64,000 nt of DNA from Embiotoca jacksoni (GCA_022577435.1 JAKOON010000008.1:20357001-20421000), one strand, 5' to 3'. Counted from the first letter of the stretch, positions 38,151-51,102 are shown. Notes: generated by a model not told the origin, from the sequence alone. Numbers and translations are program-made.

Positions 38151-39518
38151 ATAATACACTGGTATACATTTGCAAAATAAGTTCTGGGGTCTGCTTGGAC
38201 TTTAGAACAATATGTCTGTTGCATGATTGCTCCCTTAGATTGGATCACATCGAAAAGTTATATGGAGTCCAGAAGCATGTACAACTTTGTCTTTTAATTG
38301 TGTTAGCTGACTTTGTATTTATAAAAAAAAAAAAAAACTGTGCCCTGAACTTTAGGAATGCAATTATACACTAGTTGCAAAAATATTTTTTTTTTAAATG
38401 ATACCAAAAAAGAAAGTAATTAGACTTAATTGTGTAAAGATTGTCAGTCATCCAGGTCTTGTAGTTTTTCCAGGGGTAAATCAAGGCAGCAGGATTTAGT
38501 GTAGACCCCAGTTGAAACCTAAAAATATAACTTTTTTTGAACTATATTCTACCATTTAGGATTTGTAAAATGATGAATTCCCCAAAAACAAATTATAAAG
38601 TAGAAAAAGTGAATGTAATCTTTTTCCATTTGTACAGAACAACAAACTAAGCTGTGACTTGCTGCTCTGTTGAACCATCTTCTACTCGATCCAAATACAA
38701 ATGCAGACACATTTAAAGCATTTAAGTTCTGAACTTAAAGATGTAAAGATGCCAAGGCAATATCTTGAAGCTCAGCTAAAAATATGTAGCATCTGTTGTA
38801 TCTCAAGCCCAGATAACTGATTTTTTGTTTTTAGTTTTTTGTTTTTTCTTTATTTTGTCACTGCTGCTTCTCCCCACCTCTCTTTTTTCCCCTGTGCACA
38901 CACTCAATCCTCCATGTTGACTGGCCAAGATAAGACATCAGCTGCGAGTCATCAGGCACAAAAAGGGCCTACGGCACGCAGCTTTGCCTCGTCTTGACTC
39001 GCCTCACAGCGAGGGACAAATCTCTCCGTCCCCGCAGCAATCGATGACACCCTGGTCACCTCTTGTCCCAGCTCCCCTGCCTTCTCATAGATCTCTTCCA
39101 CTGACGTGTGTTCCCTTTTGTATGTGCGTTCCCACTCGTGACTCACTCGTGTCTGTACTTGGCCGTGCACGTACCCAGACCAAATGAATTAACAAAAGTG
39201 CAAACATGCAGTCACGCAGACGAACACACACTCAAACACACATACCAAAGAAAGTCAATTAAATGTTTGCTTGGGAATCTAATAAATTTCAAAGCCTCCT
39301 GGGTTTTCTTGTTTACATTAGTGATGTTCATATCAGCTGAACATTTCCACAGAGATGCTTTGGCGAGACTTTCATGCCGTTGAGAAATACAGAAAACTAT
39401 AATTGGCAGTAATTACATTTTTGAACATTTTAAGTGACAAAAAAGAACTTAAAAGAGAAAACAGATGAAATGCAATGAATTGTTAGCATTATTTATTGGC
39501 CTAAGAATTACAAACATT
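38151..39518. other. Non-coding DNA, nothing recognised
   Basis: About 1.4 kb. Short A and T runs occur near 38323, 38385 and 38821-38850. The stretch 38930-39190 is more GC-rich and has opposing open frames on both strands, none recognised. Confidence 0.5.
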
Positions 39519-39845
39519 TAAAGGAATACTTTGAGATTTTAGGAAATACACTTAATTTAGCTAAGGTTAGATGGCAAAATTGATACCATCATGTCTGGAG
39601 GGTTAATTAGAATTTAACACCCAGAGAAACGAGGGAAATTGTAGCCTGATTCTGTTGAAAGATTTGAAGATTATCCCTGTGCTAGCTCGTCTTTACCCTA
39701 ATAATTAACATGTTATATCTAATTTGCTTATTCCACCCTAAAACTGAAGTGTACAGATGACAGTTTGAGGTTCTATGGCTGGTTATGTGTTGGACTGTTT
39801 CAAGTTGCAGGCACAGATACTTCTGGATGTTGGTGATAGCTTTGT
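39519..39845. repeat. Teleost interspersed repeat (AAAGGAATAGTTTGACATTT type)
   Basis: The words AAAGGAATACTTTGAGATTT, TAGGAAATACACTTAATT, AATTGATACCATCATGTCTG, AATTAACATGTTATATCTAA, GAAGTGTACAGATGACAG and GGTTATGTGTTGGACTGTTT follow in the same order as a very common percomorph repeat whose consensus starts AAAGGAATAGTTTGACATTT and continues through TTAACACGTTATATCTCGTT. The copy is diverged, with small deletions. Its superfamily is not known to me. Confidence 0.75.
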
Positions 39846-42063
39846 GTTTACGATAGTCACATCAGGGTGCCACCTATCTTTTCATCAAACTCTCAGCAAG
39901 AAAGAGACAGAAACATCAATATATTCCCCAAACTGTTGAATTTTTTCCTTGATGAAAAAGGAAAACCAAACAGAACTTCAAACACAAGCTGCCATTTAAA
40001 GCGAACTATCTGCACTTTGAATGTCAAATTCATTTGCTTTATTTGCTCTATTTTTTTTTTTTTTTTTGCACTCAACGATGATCCAATTATCCCTAGCAGT
40101 AGATTAAAAGAAGAATATTTTGAAATGTATGTTTTAATTATGCTTTTTCTTTTTTAATTTCCACCCGGGTGAGATCATCCTTCTTAAAATCACAGCAGAC
40201 GGGCTCGCTTGTAAAAATCACAACAACTGGCTACCTTAATATGCTGCTAATAAAATGTGTGTGATGAGTAGCAGGAAAGGTTGCTTTGAAAAGTACAAGC
40301 TCGGAGGATGAGCGGCTGTGTGAATAATAGGGCTTTTCAAACTCTTACAATGCACCAGAAGGATCACAGGCCCTCTGAGCTAAAAATAAGAGCCATAGTG
40401 GTAATGAAATTAAAAAGGACTGTACCCTCTGATGAGAACCAAACAGACTGTTACAAATAGCAATTTCAAACTACCCACATAAGAGACCCCTTCAGTTCAA
40501 GTGGCATGTGGGATAGGTATCAGAGTGCTCGCTTGTGCATGTTTGTCTTTGTCACCTAGAAGTTCCACTTTTGTACTACTTGCAGGTGTTTTGAGAGCAG
40601 AGACCGGGGTTTGGATCCAGAGTCCAGCGTGTTGCTAGATTTAGGAATCAAAGGCACTTTGGTGAAGTTTTATTATGTCACAATGACTCCACCTACTCAT
40701 CGATTCAGTTCAGTGTAGTGAGTCAAAGCGAAGGCCACTGGCCATCGCATGTCAGTGTCAGTGTTTCGGCCGTTCACATCCAGATTCCAGTGTGTATCTC
40801 TGTTTCTGGCAACACTGTTATGGGAAGATTGTGGTTTTGGGTTTCTATTGTCTTGTGTTTCAAATCACTGTTGGATTTTAAATATTTAATAATATTTTAA
40901 AGACCGTATCTAAGTGCACTGAGCGTCAAATGTCGCCGTTAGAATGGTTTATGATTGTTGCAGCAAGCAAATACTGTGGGAACAAATTCTGTAAAAGCAA
41001 TATGTTGTTTGTGAACATTTTCCTGATGCACTCTGTATAAACATTTTGCAACTTGGGAGATACATTTATTTTTATCACTGTGTTGTTAAATGTTGTTGTG
41101 TTGTCAGCATATCACCTTAATAAGAGATAAATAGATAAAGAGCTGAAAGGGACAACCTTTGAACAACCTTAAATGATAGCAGATGTAAGCCTCTGTAATA
41201 AATAACAGTACATTTTGTAATTTTGTTTGCTTAAATGTCAAATAAAAGGAAAATATAGAAATGCTCTACATCCTGAAATGCACAGGATTAGTGTTTACTG
41301 CATGATTGTTTTTACCTGAGCCAGCATTAAGAATATAACGACCAAAAAAACCTTCAATTTCATGCCAAGCTCCAGTAAATGCCTCGTCATTTAAGAATGT
41401 CCTAGATGTTCGCTTTGCTCCCATGAATCTGTTTTTCACACTGCGAGTACATTTTACTGTGTCACTCTGTTGTTTGTGAGGCTTAGTTACACTTGTAAGT
41501 TTTGGGTTTCAGCACTGTAAACACATGTATTGACTTACACATAACCGACAGCGTACGGCGAATTCAAGCGGAGTCGCTCAGAACTTTGCTTTAGGAAAAA
41601 TAATAACGAAAAGAAATTGGAATTGGATTCGATTCAAAACTGGTTTTACATTCCTAACCCTCCTCTGACTACACCGGCGCTGTGGAGCAAACAGGCTGCA
41701 CATACACAAAACTGAGCGAGCGTGAGCCTGTGACAGGGTGCAAGCAGATCAGTCTGATCCAACAGCGGTGGCTCGTGGACAGGATGTGAGTGAATGTTCC
41801 AGCTTGAATAAAGGAGAATAACAAATTCAGAATGTCAGCCTGACTGTCAGTGCTGTGATTGGACTAATACTCTGTGGTTTTCCAAAGCAGCCTCTGTCTG
41901 TGCACATCGGCTGCAGCACGTCAAACCTGATCAGAAATACCACACTATACAGCACAGCTCAGCACAATACAGCACCACAGACAAACAACAAAGATCAAGA
42001 GCCACACTATCGCAGTATGACACTCCTAAAGAGTGTCGAAAACACCCATTTTCTCCCCTTCTC
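39846..42063. other. Non-coding DNA with possible conserved block and repeat remnant
   Basis: No supported gene. A T17 run lies at 40051-40067. The block 40140-40470 is repeat-free and word-rich (GGTAATGAAATTAAAAAGGA, GCTAATAAAATGTGTGTGAT). Around 41570-41660 the phrase GAAATTGGAATTGGATTCGA followed by CATTCCTAACCC resembles a hAT-like teleost repeat, too decayed to bound. Confidence 0.4.
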
Positions 42064-42117
42064 AACCACACACGCACACACACACACACGCACGCACGCA
42101 CGCACACACACACAGTC
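42064..42117. repeat. (CA)n microsatellite with CG interruptions
   Basis: About 54 bases of CA with a block of CACG units (GCACGCACGCACGCAC) in its right half. Confidence 0.95.
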
Positions 42118-45100
42118 ACATCCAACTCACGCATGAACAGATGCACACTCATAAACACCCACTTGCATGCATACGTACACATGTATGGATGTATTCAGGT
42201 CTTGTTATAATCACATGCTCTAAGGATCTAACTTGCAGATGAACAAAGTCTTTGTATTTCTTCCATCAACTCAAAGTGAGGGTGTCACTCGTGTTTCTGA
42301 GGGTGCTCAAGAATAAACAATGCTGCCTGCGACACAATAAGAGGGTGCTCCCTGTTGTTAACATTGCTGCACATACCTGCTCTCGTTTGGAACTGGGAAG
42401 TCAGATCATTTCCTTTGTTTTTTATCATTTAATAGCACAATTGTGTGCCACAGTGCACAGCCCCCCAGAGCCGAGGTAATGGTGGGGAGATGCCACCCTC
42501 TTTCCAAAGCAAGCCATGTTTACTCTTATGCAGAACGACAAGCACATGCAGGGAAACTGACAATGTGCAAGTGTAAATTAGGTCCCCAGTCTGCTCTGCA
42601 TTAATTATGAATTAAGTCAAATTGCAGTGGGATTTTCTGAAGTCAATTCATTTGGACTGACTGTAATGTGAATATATTCCGAGCAAACAAGCCGTATGTT
42701 TGAAAGGGCTTAATAAGAAGAGCTCAGGTGGAGCAGCGTTTCTGCTGCCGCTGGTCCAAAACACCAAAACAAGGTGAACAATATTTTCAAGAAAAGTGTA
42801 AAAAAGTGCTCAATGTGTTTCTGTTTCACTGCAGTTTGGACAGTAGAATTGTGATTGATGGAAATAATGGAATAATATGAGGGTATTTTTTTTTTATCAT
42901 TGATATTCTATTTCATGCCCTATTTATCTGCTTGTTTATGTGGTAATGACGATAATGAACTGCGTGCACAGGGCCCTCGCCAATTTGGACGTAGCATATG
43001 CCTGACTGTGTAGAGCAGAAAAAAAGTGAACCAAAGGGACTCATTTTATTGTAAACAGTAAAGGCATCCTTGCATTTTCTCCGCCTGAGCTGCTGTCTTG
43101 ACCATGCCCCTGACCAAACCAAAGGATGCTCTCAGGATTTGTGTAACAGAGAAAGAGGAATCCTAATTGCAACTATCTGTCAACAATTGTATAATAAGCA
43201 AACTTTGGCCTGCACTCAATGTGCCTGCAGTAAAAGGTACGTGGCAAAACAAGCTACTGTACAGAATAAGTGCAGGTTATTTACAGACACAGAAATAGCA
43301 CGCAGAGAAGCACAGCAACTGTAAACCTGCACAGACAACACAAGTACAGGGCTGTTTTGGCAGCACTCGTGAAGTGTATGGTTTCTATTTTTGCGGCAGT
43401 GGAAAGACAAGTGAAAGCTGAATTAAGTTGCTATTGTACATATCGGTGTGTTCCTGACCCTGAAATGGATAGTGTTTGACTGTGCGGTATTTTGGCTCCC
43501 CAGTGCAGGGTGATGGTATTTTGATGAAAAGTGTCTCTTTGAAATGTTTGGTTGCACTTTCCCACCTCTACAAATATATCTAAACCACTGCCAGTCATGT
43601 AAATGGATGAGGACACATTTATTTATCACCACACCTCTGCGACTTCTGCCGCACGACCCCTCAATGCTGTGTACGCTGTGCTAAAATACTCGCCGACCTT
43701 GTGCAGAATACTTTGCACTCGTCTTTGTAACGGCACCATCAAATACGCACAATACGCTCAGTGTTAAACTCGCTGAGATGCAAGGTGCATGCACACATAG
43801 TATATGAAGTGTCTAATAGCATTAGCTTGTGTGTTTATTTAATGTCATGGTAAAATATATTGGTTTTTTTGTTACCATTTTTTTTTTTTTTTTTTCAATT
43901 GTTGCTCCTTCCAAACTGCGACTCAAGACTCATTTTGATCAAAAGCTCCTGCATATTTTACTGAAGTATTTTACTAAAATTACAAACCAAAAATGAAGAG
44001 TATGCAGTGCCTGCGTGCATCGGTTTTCAAACACCGTCAAACATTTCTTAAAATGATCACTGCTCCTTCACTTGTGAATTCCCTGTGTTCATAGACATTT
44101 ACTAGAATGTTTTTGTTTCTGCTTTCCTGGAACATTTGGATATTTTCCCCACACTACTAATGCAAAAAATACTACTGGGTCAACCTAGTTTATCATGTGA
44201 GCTCCTTTTTAAAAAAAAGTAAAATTTTACAATAAAATCTTGGGAAACAACTTCATAATGCACTCTAGTTACAAAAATGACTATAAATCACTGCAGGTGT
44301 CAGAAACAGCAGTGTGGGTCCATATGCAGGAAATAATGCAGGTGCTGGTGTTTTGACTGAAAATGTGTAGTAAATAAGTGAAATTCCAGCACTCATTAAC
44401 CTTTGTACAGGAATAGCAAAAAAACAAAACAAGCAGAGGACAAAAGAAGTCTATAAGCATGTAATAGCTGAAATGGTATGTTTTACTGAATTTACCAAAA
44501 TATACCAACAAGATGAATGTTTTGTAGACGGTCTTATACAAAGTATGTAATATTTGCTCTTAGCAAGACCAAACTAAACTGCCAGAACTTTTGAAAAGAG
44601 GTGTGTGACTCTTTGCGTGCATGATAAAGGAACAGATCGTGCCGCAAGTCAGTCTGAAAATGTTAATCCCCGTGGCCAACGAGTGACACTCAGTCATGAG
44701 CAGGCCCATAAATGTTTTGACAACGTGTCAAAATATTTACATTCTAAAACCATAGATTATTGCTTTTAGGTATTATTTTGCAGGGGCTTATTTTGTCGGA
44801 TTTGCATAGCATTATTTTAAAGGATTCTAACACTCTGATTATGAAAATAATTAAACACTCAGTACTGAGCAATAGTCTGTTCTTAAGTGGGATTTTTGGA
44901 CAGAAAACTATTGTTTGTGTTCAGACAATAATTAGTCACAGTAATTAAGAGTGAGTGTGGCTGGATGAACATCATGAGTATATTTTGCCCCTGTACATAA
45001 AAAAAACATATATTACGTATATGCTGTATTTCTATGACCGGCCAAGGATATATGTACATTGAAGGGAACACAGTCACATGGGTACATTCTTCAGCGCTGA

Positions 45101-45534
45101 ACATTTCAGAGCCTGACAATGACCTAAGGAGATGAAAACAGTCTCCCCCCTCACAGAGAATGGGCCAATTATCATGACAACAGATGTGTAGGACTGTCCA
45201 GTGAAGAAGAGGCTAGGGCACTATTGAGAGAGAGAGGGGCTAATTTTCACTCAGTGGGGTTATAATGAGCCTTTCATCCTCTTATCCTGCCCGGTTACCA
45301 TGAGAAACCATAACAGCGCTGATATGAGCAGTGACGCACAGCAGAACAACTGCAGCTTTTATATTAAGGTCAGAGTAAATACGTAGAATTCAAAGATCCA
45401 GATATTGTACTGGTTGTTCACCAGAAAGGTACGTCTCATCTTCACGTGAAAATCAGCTGGGTTTTTTTCTTTTTAATGAAAAAGCAGATTCATATCTGCA
45501 AATGGGTCATCTTGCACAAAGACTATATACTTTA
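42118..45534. other. Non-coding DNA, nothing recognised
   Basis: About 3.4 kb without a supported gene. A T18 run lies at 43878-43895. The block 45110-45370 is repeat-free and includes GGTTACCATGAGAAACC, an imperfect X-box-like word. Open frames of 60-86 codons are unrecognised. Confidence 0.5.
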
Positions 45535-45547
45535 GTATATGTATATA

Positions 45548-45604
<57 letters not shown>

Positions 45605-45605
45605 G
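45535..45605. repeat. (AT)n microsatellite
   Basis: About 70 bases of TA/AT, with single G interruptions near 45541 and 45553 and a C near 45600. Self-complementary throughout. Confidence 0.96.
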
Positions 45606-46887
45606 TTTTCTTTAATTCAGCTCAATGCTGTGCAGATTCCTTTCAAAGGAGAAATATATTTGTAAAGTAATATCTGTAAAGTTAGTTTTTCTGTGATATA
45701 CTGAACATTAACCTTATATTTGTTCGGTGCTATTTTCTTATGTATTTCATTGGACTTTTTATAATACTGAAACAATAAAGGCTCACACATATTACCAGCG
45801 TAAAAACCGTGCAGTAAGCCTGTAAAAATACATTTACATTGCAGGGCTAATTGGAATCAGTATTGTGTTGATAAGAAGGAGCAGATTATAAAGTGTGGCT
45901 GCGTGTGCTTAGTTGTACAATAAAGAGGCTTCCTACTGGGTCACATGCAATCAAAACAGCAGATATACATCTTTTCTTTAATCAGTGTAGAGGTATAGGT
46001 AAGGGCTACCCCACTAAATCTTCCCACGAAGCAAGAGTACAGGTTATCAGTGCAGAATTAAATACTTTTATAAAGGCATTCTCCTACTGAGGCGAAGGAA
46101 TGAAAGCAATTGTGTAATTGTGAGAGCTCTTGGAAGGCTTTATTGTTCCAGTTTTAATCGTTTGTGCGGTCTTACACCTCAAGGAGCTGTGAAAGCCTTG
46201 AGCTTGTAAAGAAGTCCATGCTGCGTTACCGATAAAGGAGCGAATCACCAAGGCGATGCACATAATACAAAAGATAGCACGAAATACACTCGGCGACACG
46301 TGGACATGAAGTAGCTCAGTTGAGATGGCCTGAATGCGAGGAGGTTAGCCAAACAAACAGATTGCACATGAATGACAATGAGGCAGAAAATTGGTGAGAG
46401 CGGGCAACAGACATCAGCAGAAGACTGAGAAGCAATATTGCATGAGGGCTTTAAAATATGCAGGTAGGTTGTGAAGTAGCTTCTAAGCGTACAGGCTGTT
46501 GCTGCTGCCACCCTGCAAGCACACCCACATATTCTTCATGCTCTCTCTCTCCGTCTTTGCCCCTTGCACTCATTCACTTATAAAACCGCAGAAATAAAGA
46601 GAGAGGATGGACAGAGTGACAGAGTGAGCATTAGAGGTTAACGGATGAATTTCCAGGCATCTTTTGCCTCCGACTCTGACCATCTGCCTCTCTGGCAATA
46701 GCCTTTCTCTCCTGAGGTTAAACTCTAAATTGGCAGTCGGCTAAGCAGCCACTTAGAGAGGAAGGTTCAGGTGGGTAAAATCAAATAGTTATATACTGTG
46801 TTATACACTTTGGGTAAGTGCATATTCAAAACAAGGGAAGACAATGTGGAATAGTGCTCAATTGGACCGCAGAGATGTTGCCTTCCA
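45606..46887. other. Non-coding DNA, nothing recognised
   Basis: About 1.3 kb. No gene or repeat supported; the stretch 46090-46330 has a balanced, repeat-free texture. Confidence 0.5.
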
Positions 46888-47165
46888 ACAAACAGGGATG
46901 GAGAAAAGGGTGAGGTGAAAGGAAATTGACAGGCAGATGGTGAATGATGAAAATTGAGAAATAAATTAGAGAACAAAATGAGAAATGCATTGGAAGGAAT
47001 GAAATGCAGGCGTGAAAGGCAGGAGATTGAGGAACACAGATGGAAAATGGACTGAGTGGAGCAGTGGGGAAGAAATGGAGGAGAAGATACAGGAATGAAA
47101 ATTAGAAAGCAAGAAATAGGGAAGTGAAGGGAGGGACAGAATACAAGGTCAGGAGGAAAAGTCTG
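46888..47165. repeat. Purine-rich strand-asymmetric tract
   Basis: About 280 bases in which the plus strand is strongly enriched for A and G (GGGTGAGGTGAAAGGAAATT, GGGGAAGAAATGGAGGAGAA, GAAGGGAGGGACAG) with no fixed repeat unit. It may be a decayed GA microsatellite. The complementary strand is pyrimidine-rich. Confidence 0.7.
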
Positions 47166-47436
47166 AAATCAAATAATGGTCAATGGCTTACTCTTTTTTT
47201 TTATCGTAGTGGGAAAAAAAGACATATGTAAAGAAAAGCCTGTCTCTGAAGTAGCCTGTGGTCTTGTCCCCGCACTCAAGCTGAGACGGAAACTGAATAC
47301 TGACAGAGAGAGAGGAGCAAGAGAATAAAGAAAAAAACACAAAAACAAATGTCAGGCTAGTATTAAGTCACAATCTTAAGCTGACCCTCTGATCTCACAC
47401 CACACAGACAGCCACTCTCCAGAAACCAAATAACGA

Positions 47437-47468
47437 GGATAGGAGGTCCACAATAGGACCTCTTATCC
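47437..47468. repeat. 13-bp inverted repeat with 6-base loop
   Basis: GGATAGGAGGTCC (47437-47449) pairs with GGACCTCTTATCC (47456-47468) over 12 Watson-Crick pairs; the remaining pair is a G-T wobble, so an RNA copy would be fully paired. The loop is ACAATA. No gene or repeat accounts for it. Confidence 0.85.
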
Positions 47469-47691
47469 GAGTTAATTAGATTTCTCTGTGCTGATTTTTC
47501 TTATGCTAAACAGCGAGGTAACACTAAGAAACGATGACACTTCTAGGGTGGCGTTTAGTTTCATTAGTTTCAATGTGTAGCAAACAACAGGCAGATTTAC
47601 AGCTGGACTGCCACCCAAGGATTGGGCTCCGGTCCCACGGTCTCATCGTTACCCCACATTCAGCCTGGCATCCCAAAATGCCACCCTCTCA

Positions 47692-47718
47692 TTCTCTCTC
47701 TCTCTCTCTCTCTGTCTC
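47692..47718. repeat. (TC)n microsatellite
   Basis: A short TC run of about 24 bases with a G interruption at the right end (CTCTGTCTCACTGG). Confidence 0.95.
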
Positions 47719-47979
47719 ACTGGCACAAACACATGCACACAAAAGATTCAGCATTATGGGGAATCTTGTATTTGTCGCAGAAATCCAGCATTATTAACAA
47801 AACCACAAAAGAATCCAATCCTTAGTGTCAATAGTTAAAAATATCCTTTTGAAATGTATGCTATTGACTGAAAACTGATTGATTTAATGCAACATGAAGC
47901 CCGTGTAGTTTTTCTGTGTCGAGGTGGGAGTGCATATTTGCATGTGTGCGTGTGCTCGTTGGCCTGGCAGCCGCTCCTC

Positions 47980-48380
47980 AGAAAGTGGGACTGAGAGCCT
48001 GTTACAGCAGTCCCAGTGTGTGGCCTCCCTTGGCACACAAACACAAATTAGCTGAGGGACGACTGCTGTGGCAGAAAGCTTCTCTGCAGACAAAACCTCT
48101 TAATATTCCTTCCAAGTCCATTAAGGCCTCAAGAGATTGGCTGGGATTGATTGTTTGTACTTGATATTACCAGGGGCTTCAAGGCCAGATCCTCGTCGAA
48201 AATTAGAGATGGCATTTGGTAAAGCCTAAGGAATTGAAAAACTAAATACAAACCTGTGCGTTGTTATCAGCTCCACAACGAGGAATGATGGAGGAAGCCT
48301 TCATCTAATTAGCAAATCACTGTTGCCATTTCTTTTTAGCTTCAGGGCTCATTGACAATTGGACTGTTTTTCCAAGTCAG
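47980..48380. other. Candidate conserved non-coding element
   Basis: About 400 bases without simple repeats. It contains ACACAAATTAGCTGAGG, GATTGGCTGGGATTGATTG, CTTCATCTAATTAGCAAATC and TCATTGACAATTGGACTG, that is TAATTA-type homeodomain words, CCAAT and SOX-like words in close order. Enhancer identity is inferred from texture only. No open frame of note crosses it. Confidence 0.25.
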
Positions 48381-48989
48381 TAACTTTCAATTTTTTTTTT
48401 TATATGTCACTACGTTTTCTGGCAAGATAGAGTTTCAGCAGTCAATTATTCAATTAAGGCAGTGACCTCTCCACACCCCCTCCACACACACACATCGCAC
48501 ACAGAGGAGAAGAAAGGATTCGTTCTTGTGAGGCCCCGATGCAGACACCCAGGTGCAGAATAGAGAGCTCTGACATCAAATCATGCTTTATATTTTTCCT
48601 TCAAAAGCACCAAAATCTAAAAGATCCAAATATGAATTCATAATCAAACAAAACGCTTCAATACTAAGAGGATAATATGGATCAAATCAAGGCTGTTTTA
48701 ATCACTTTATTCAAGAAATAACTCCAAAAGGATTCTAAATATATAATGCAAAGGAACTTGAAGAACTAAAGAAGCCCTTCGTGATGATCCGTAACGGACT
48801 GCCTGCACTTCCATTAAATTGGATGACAATTGGCTGATCATTGAAGTCTTCATTTTTCAAGGTAAAAAATAGTTATTTTACAAATACGACTAAGAATCTA
48901 AAGCAATGCTTTTAGCTGTGTGAGCTGTCCAGAGGCAGACTTCATATAACATGCTGTACTCACAATGACAGTGCGTATGTGCTGATGTT

Positions 48990-49390
48990 TCAACAAGTCC
49001 TCCAATATATACGACCATTTGGTCATTTTTTTCCGACCATCAACTACGACCCACTGGAAGGTTTCCTAAATTAGCGCCCCTGGTTGAATTTAGGCACAAA
49101 AACCTGGATTAGGGTTCGGGAAAGATAATGGTTTAGCTTAAAATGCTGACTTTCACAGTGTTGTGCATTAAAGTTACAACTTCCCAAAAGTTACGCAACC
49201 TTAATCATCATGCGAGCATTAACATTGATTTGAATAGCCGTCCCGTCTTGTGGTTGGAATCAGGGAGCAAACAGCTGAACCCAAATCTGCCATTTCATGG
49301 AATCATCCACCCAAACCTTTACCCCAAAAACTTGCATAATATAAACGACATCTGAACTGTGTCACTTTTCCGGGACAGATTGTTGTTAGT
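48990..49390. repeat. Teleost interspersed repeat (TAGGCACAAAAAC type)
   Basis: TTTAGGCACAAAAACCTGGA followed by TTAGGGTTCGGGAAAGATAA and TGGTTTAGCTTAAAATGC matches a fish repeat remembered as TTAGGCACAAAAACCACTTG, then GGGTTAGGGAAAGATCATGG. Later phrases are too diverged to follow with certainty, so the right boundary is approximate. Family unknown. Confidence 0.5.
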
Positions 49391-49589
49391 AACTCAACCA
49401 CTTGATGTCGTAATTGGCTGCTTGCACAACAGATGTATGCGGTTGTTTAGAAGTTAAGAAGCCACAACCTTTACCCTGTGAACTGTCATTGTTTAATGTA
49501 TTAGTATATTAACATTTGGTATTTGGCATAAAACCCAAAGTACAGCTGACGCTGATGGCAGTTTTAAATAAATGTATTGGACAAATTAT

Positions 49590-50090
49590 AATTTTGACCT
49601 GATGATGGTGCTTGTTGAAACATAAGGGGATATTGAAAGTGACCATAATTGATCCTGAGGGGAAGGTGAATGTCTGCAATAAATTTCATGGAAATACATT
49701 TTAAAGCTGTTGCAACATTTTACTACAAACAATGAATGTCATCTTGGTGGTGATGCTAGCAGAGAAGGGCAACACAGATATCTGTACCAATACCTGATAG
49801 TGCATCTCCTGTTTATAGAAACCTATGGAGGTAATCATTTGAATTCATCCTCTAGATTATGTACTAAATTTATTAGCTACTATCCAATAGTTGTTGAGAT
49901 ATTTAACTAAAAGCATAAAAATGTGAAAAAGCTGATGGAAGTGGAAAAATCAAGGGATAATCAAACTCAACAGGATTCATCCTCTGAAGAGCTTCGCTGT
50001 ATAACATGTCATAGAACATTGTCTAATAGACCAATCTGGGCCACAGTGGTGGACTGACCAGTATCGCCATTATGCGAGCGTGGATTAAAA
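49590..50090. repeat. Teleost interspersed repeat with internal modules
   Basis: The words GATCCTGAGGGGAAGGTGAA, TGTCTGCAATAAATTTCATG, CAATAGTTGTTGAGATATTT, ATCTTGGTGGTGATGCTAGC, ACAGGATTCATCCTCTG and CCACAGTGGTGGACTGACCA appear in the order of a very abundant percomorph repeat. That repeat has two similar modules, each reading roughly GTCTGTACCAAATTTCATGG then CAATAGTTGTTGAGATATTT. Both modules can be traced here. It lies about 200 bases after the previous repeat. Confidence 0.72.
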
Positions 50091-50166
50091 GTATATGTCA
50101 ACTTTAATATTCAGTGCTGCCATATCCTATTTCACGCATGAAAAGCAACTTCTTTTTTTTACGTGA

Positions 50167-50219
50167 CATGTCCATGTGCCTGCATCATGTGATTCGATCA
50201 CATATGATAATAGGACATG
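50167..50219. repeat. Nested inverted repeats
   Basis: An outer pair CATGTCC (50167-50173) and GGACATG (50213-50219) encloses an inner perfect stem ATGTGAT-TCG-ATCACAT (50187-50203). The result is a two-tier hairpin immediately before the GT repeat. Confidence 0.6.
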
Positions 50220-50246
50220 GCCGAGTAATGGCTGTAAAATACATTA

Positions 50247-50248
<2 letters not shown>

Positions 50249-50326
<78 letters not shown>

Positions 50327-50351
50327 CGTGTGCGTGCGTGTGTGTGTGTGC
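50249..50351. repeat. (GT)n microsatellite with GC interruptions
   Basis: About 103 bases of TG, pure until about 50321, then with GTGC units (TGCGTGCGTGTGCGTGCG). Confidence 0.98.
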
Positions 50352-50906
50352 AGTCATGCAAAAAACGGCAAGTGACAAACTGACCCTCGGTTGCATTTGA
50401 CAACTCGTTTTTTCTTCCACTGAAAGAAGAAAACACTTTTGCCAGTATGGTGGGTTCATTTCCGGTACAGTTCCCTTTTGTTTCAAAGACAGATGTTTGT
50501 GTCTCTGTCCTGATGATGCAGCAGGGCAGATGAGTACAATACTAGAAAGATCATTTTAATTTGTGAAAAGTAAAGTTGATTTAATTGTAAAACCGTGGAC
50601 AAGTGATTTGGCTTGTATTAAGAAAATAAAACTTTAGGACTCAATATACTGGAGAAATACTGCACATCGGAGTGTTGTTCAAACAACGTATATCCAGCAT
50701 CATGGCAGCATGTGATTTACATGCCACATAACCATTACTAATCAATATTGTCCTTTGCCCATAAGACAGACATGGGTAAACACTCGATCAAAGCACATGC
50801 TCCTCTAAGATATTAATCAGTCCAATCTGCCCAGTGCTTTGCATTAAATCCCTTCTGTCCTGCTCTGGTTATGAATATCATCCCGCAGGCTGTGCTATTA
50901 ATAAGT

Positions 50907-50908
<2 letters not shown>
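50352..50908. other. Non-coding DNA, nothing recognised
   Basis: About 560 bases with no supported gene or repeat. Confidence 0.5.
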
Positions 50909-50944
<36 letters not shown>

Positions 50945-51102
50945 ATCCTCACTGTGAAGATATGGACCAGAACAAGGCAGCCACTGATCTCTACGGGTGA
51001 ACTGCTTAGAGCAGCGTTGAATAAGTGTTGAGGGAATCGAGTCCAATCATCACCACAACACAACACACACACACACACATTCACACACTCAAACACACAC
51101 AT
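50909..51102. repeat. Two short (CA)n microsatellites
   Basis: One CA run occupies 50909-50946 and a second, interrupted one 51054-51102, with about 110 bases of ordinary sequence between them. Confidence 0.9.
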
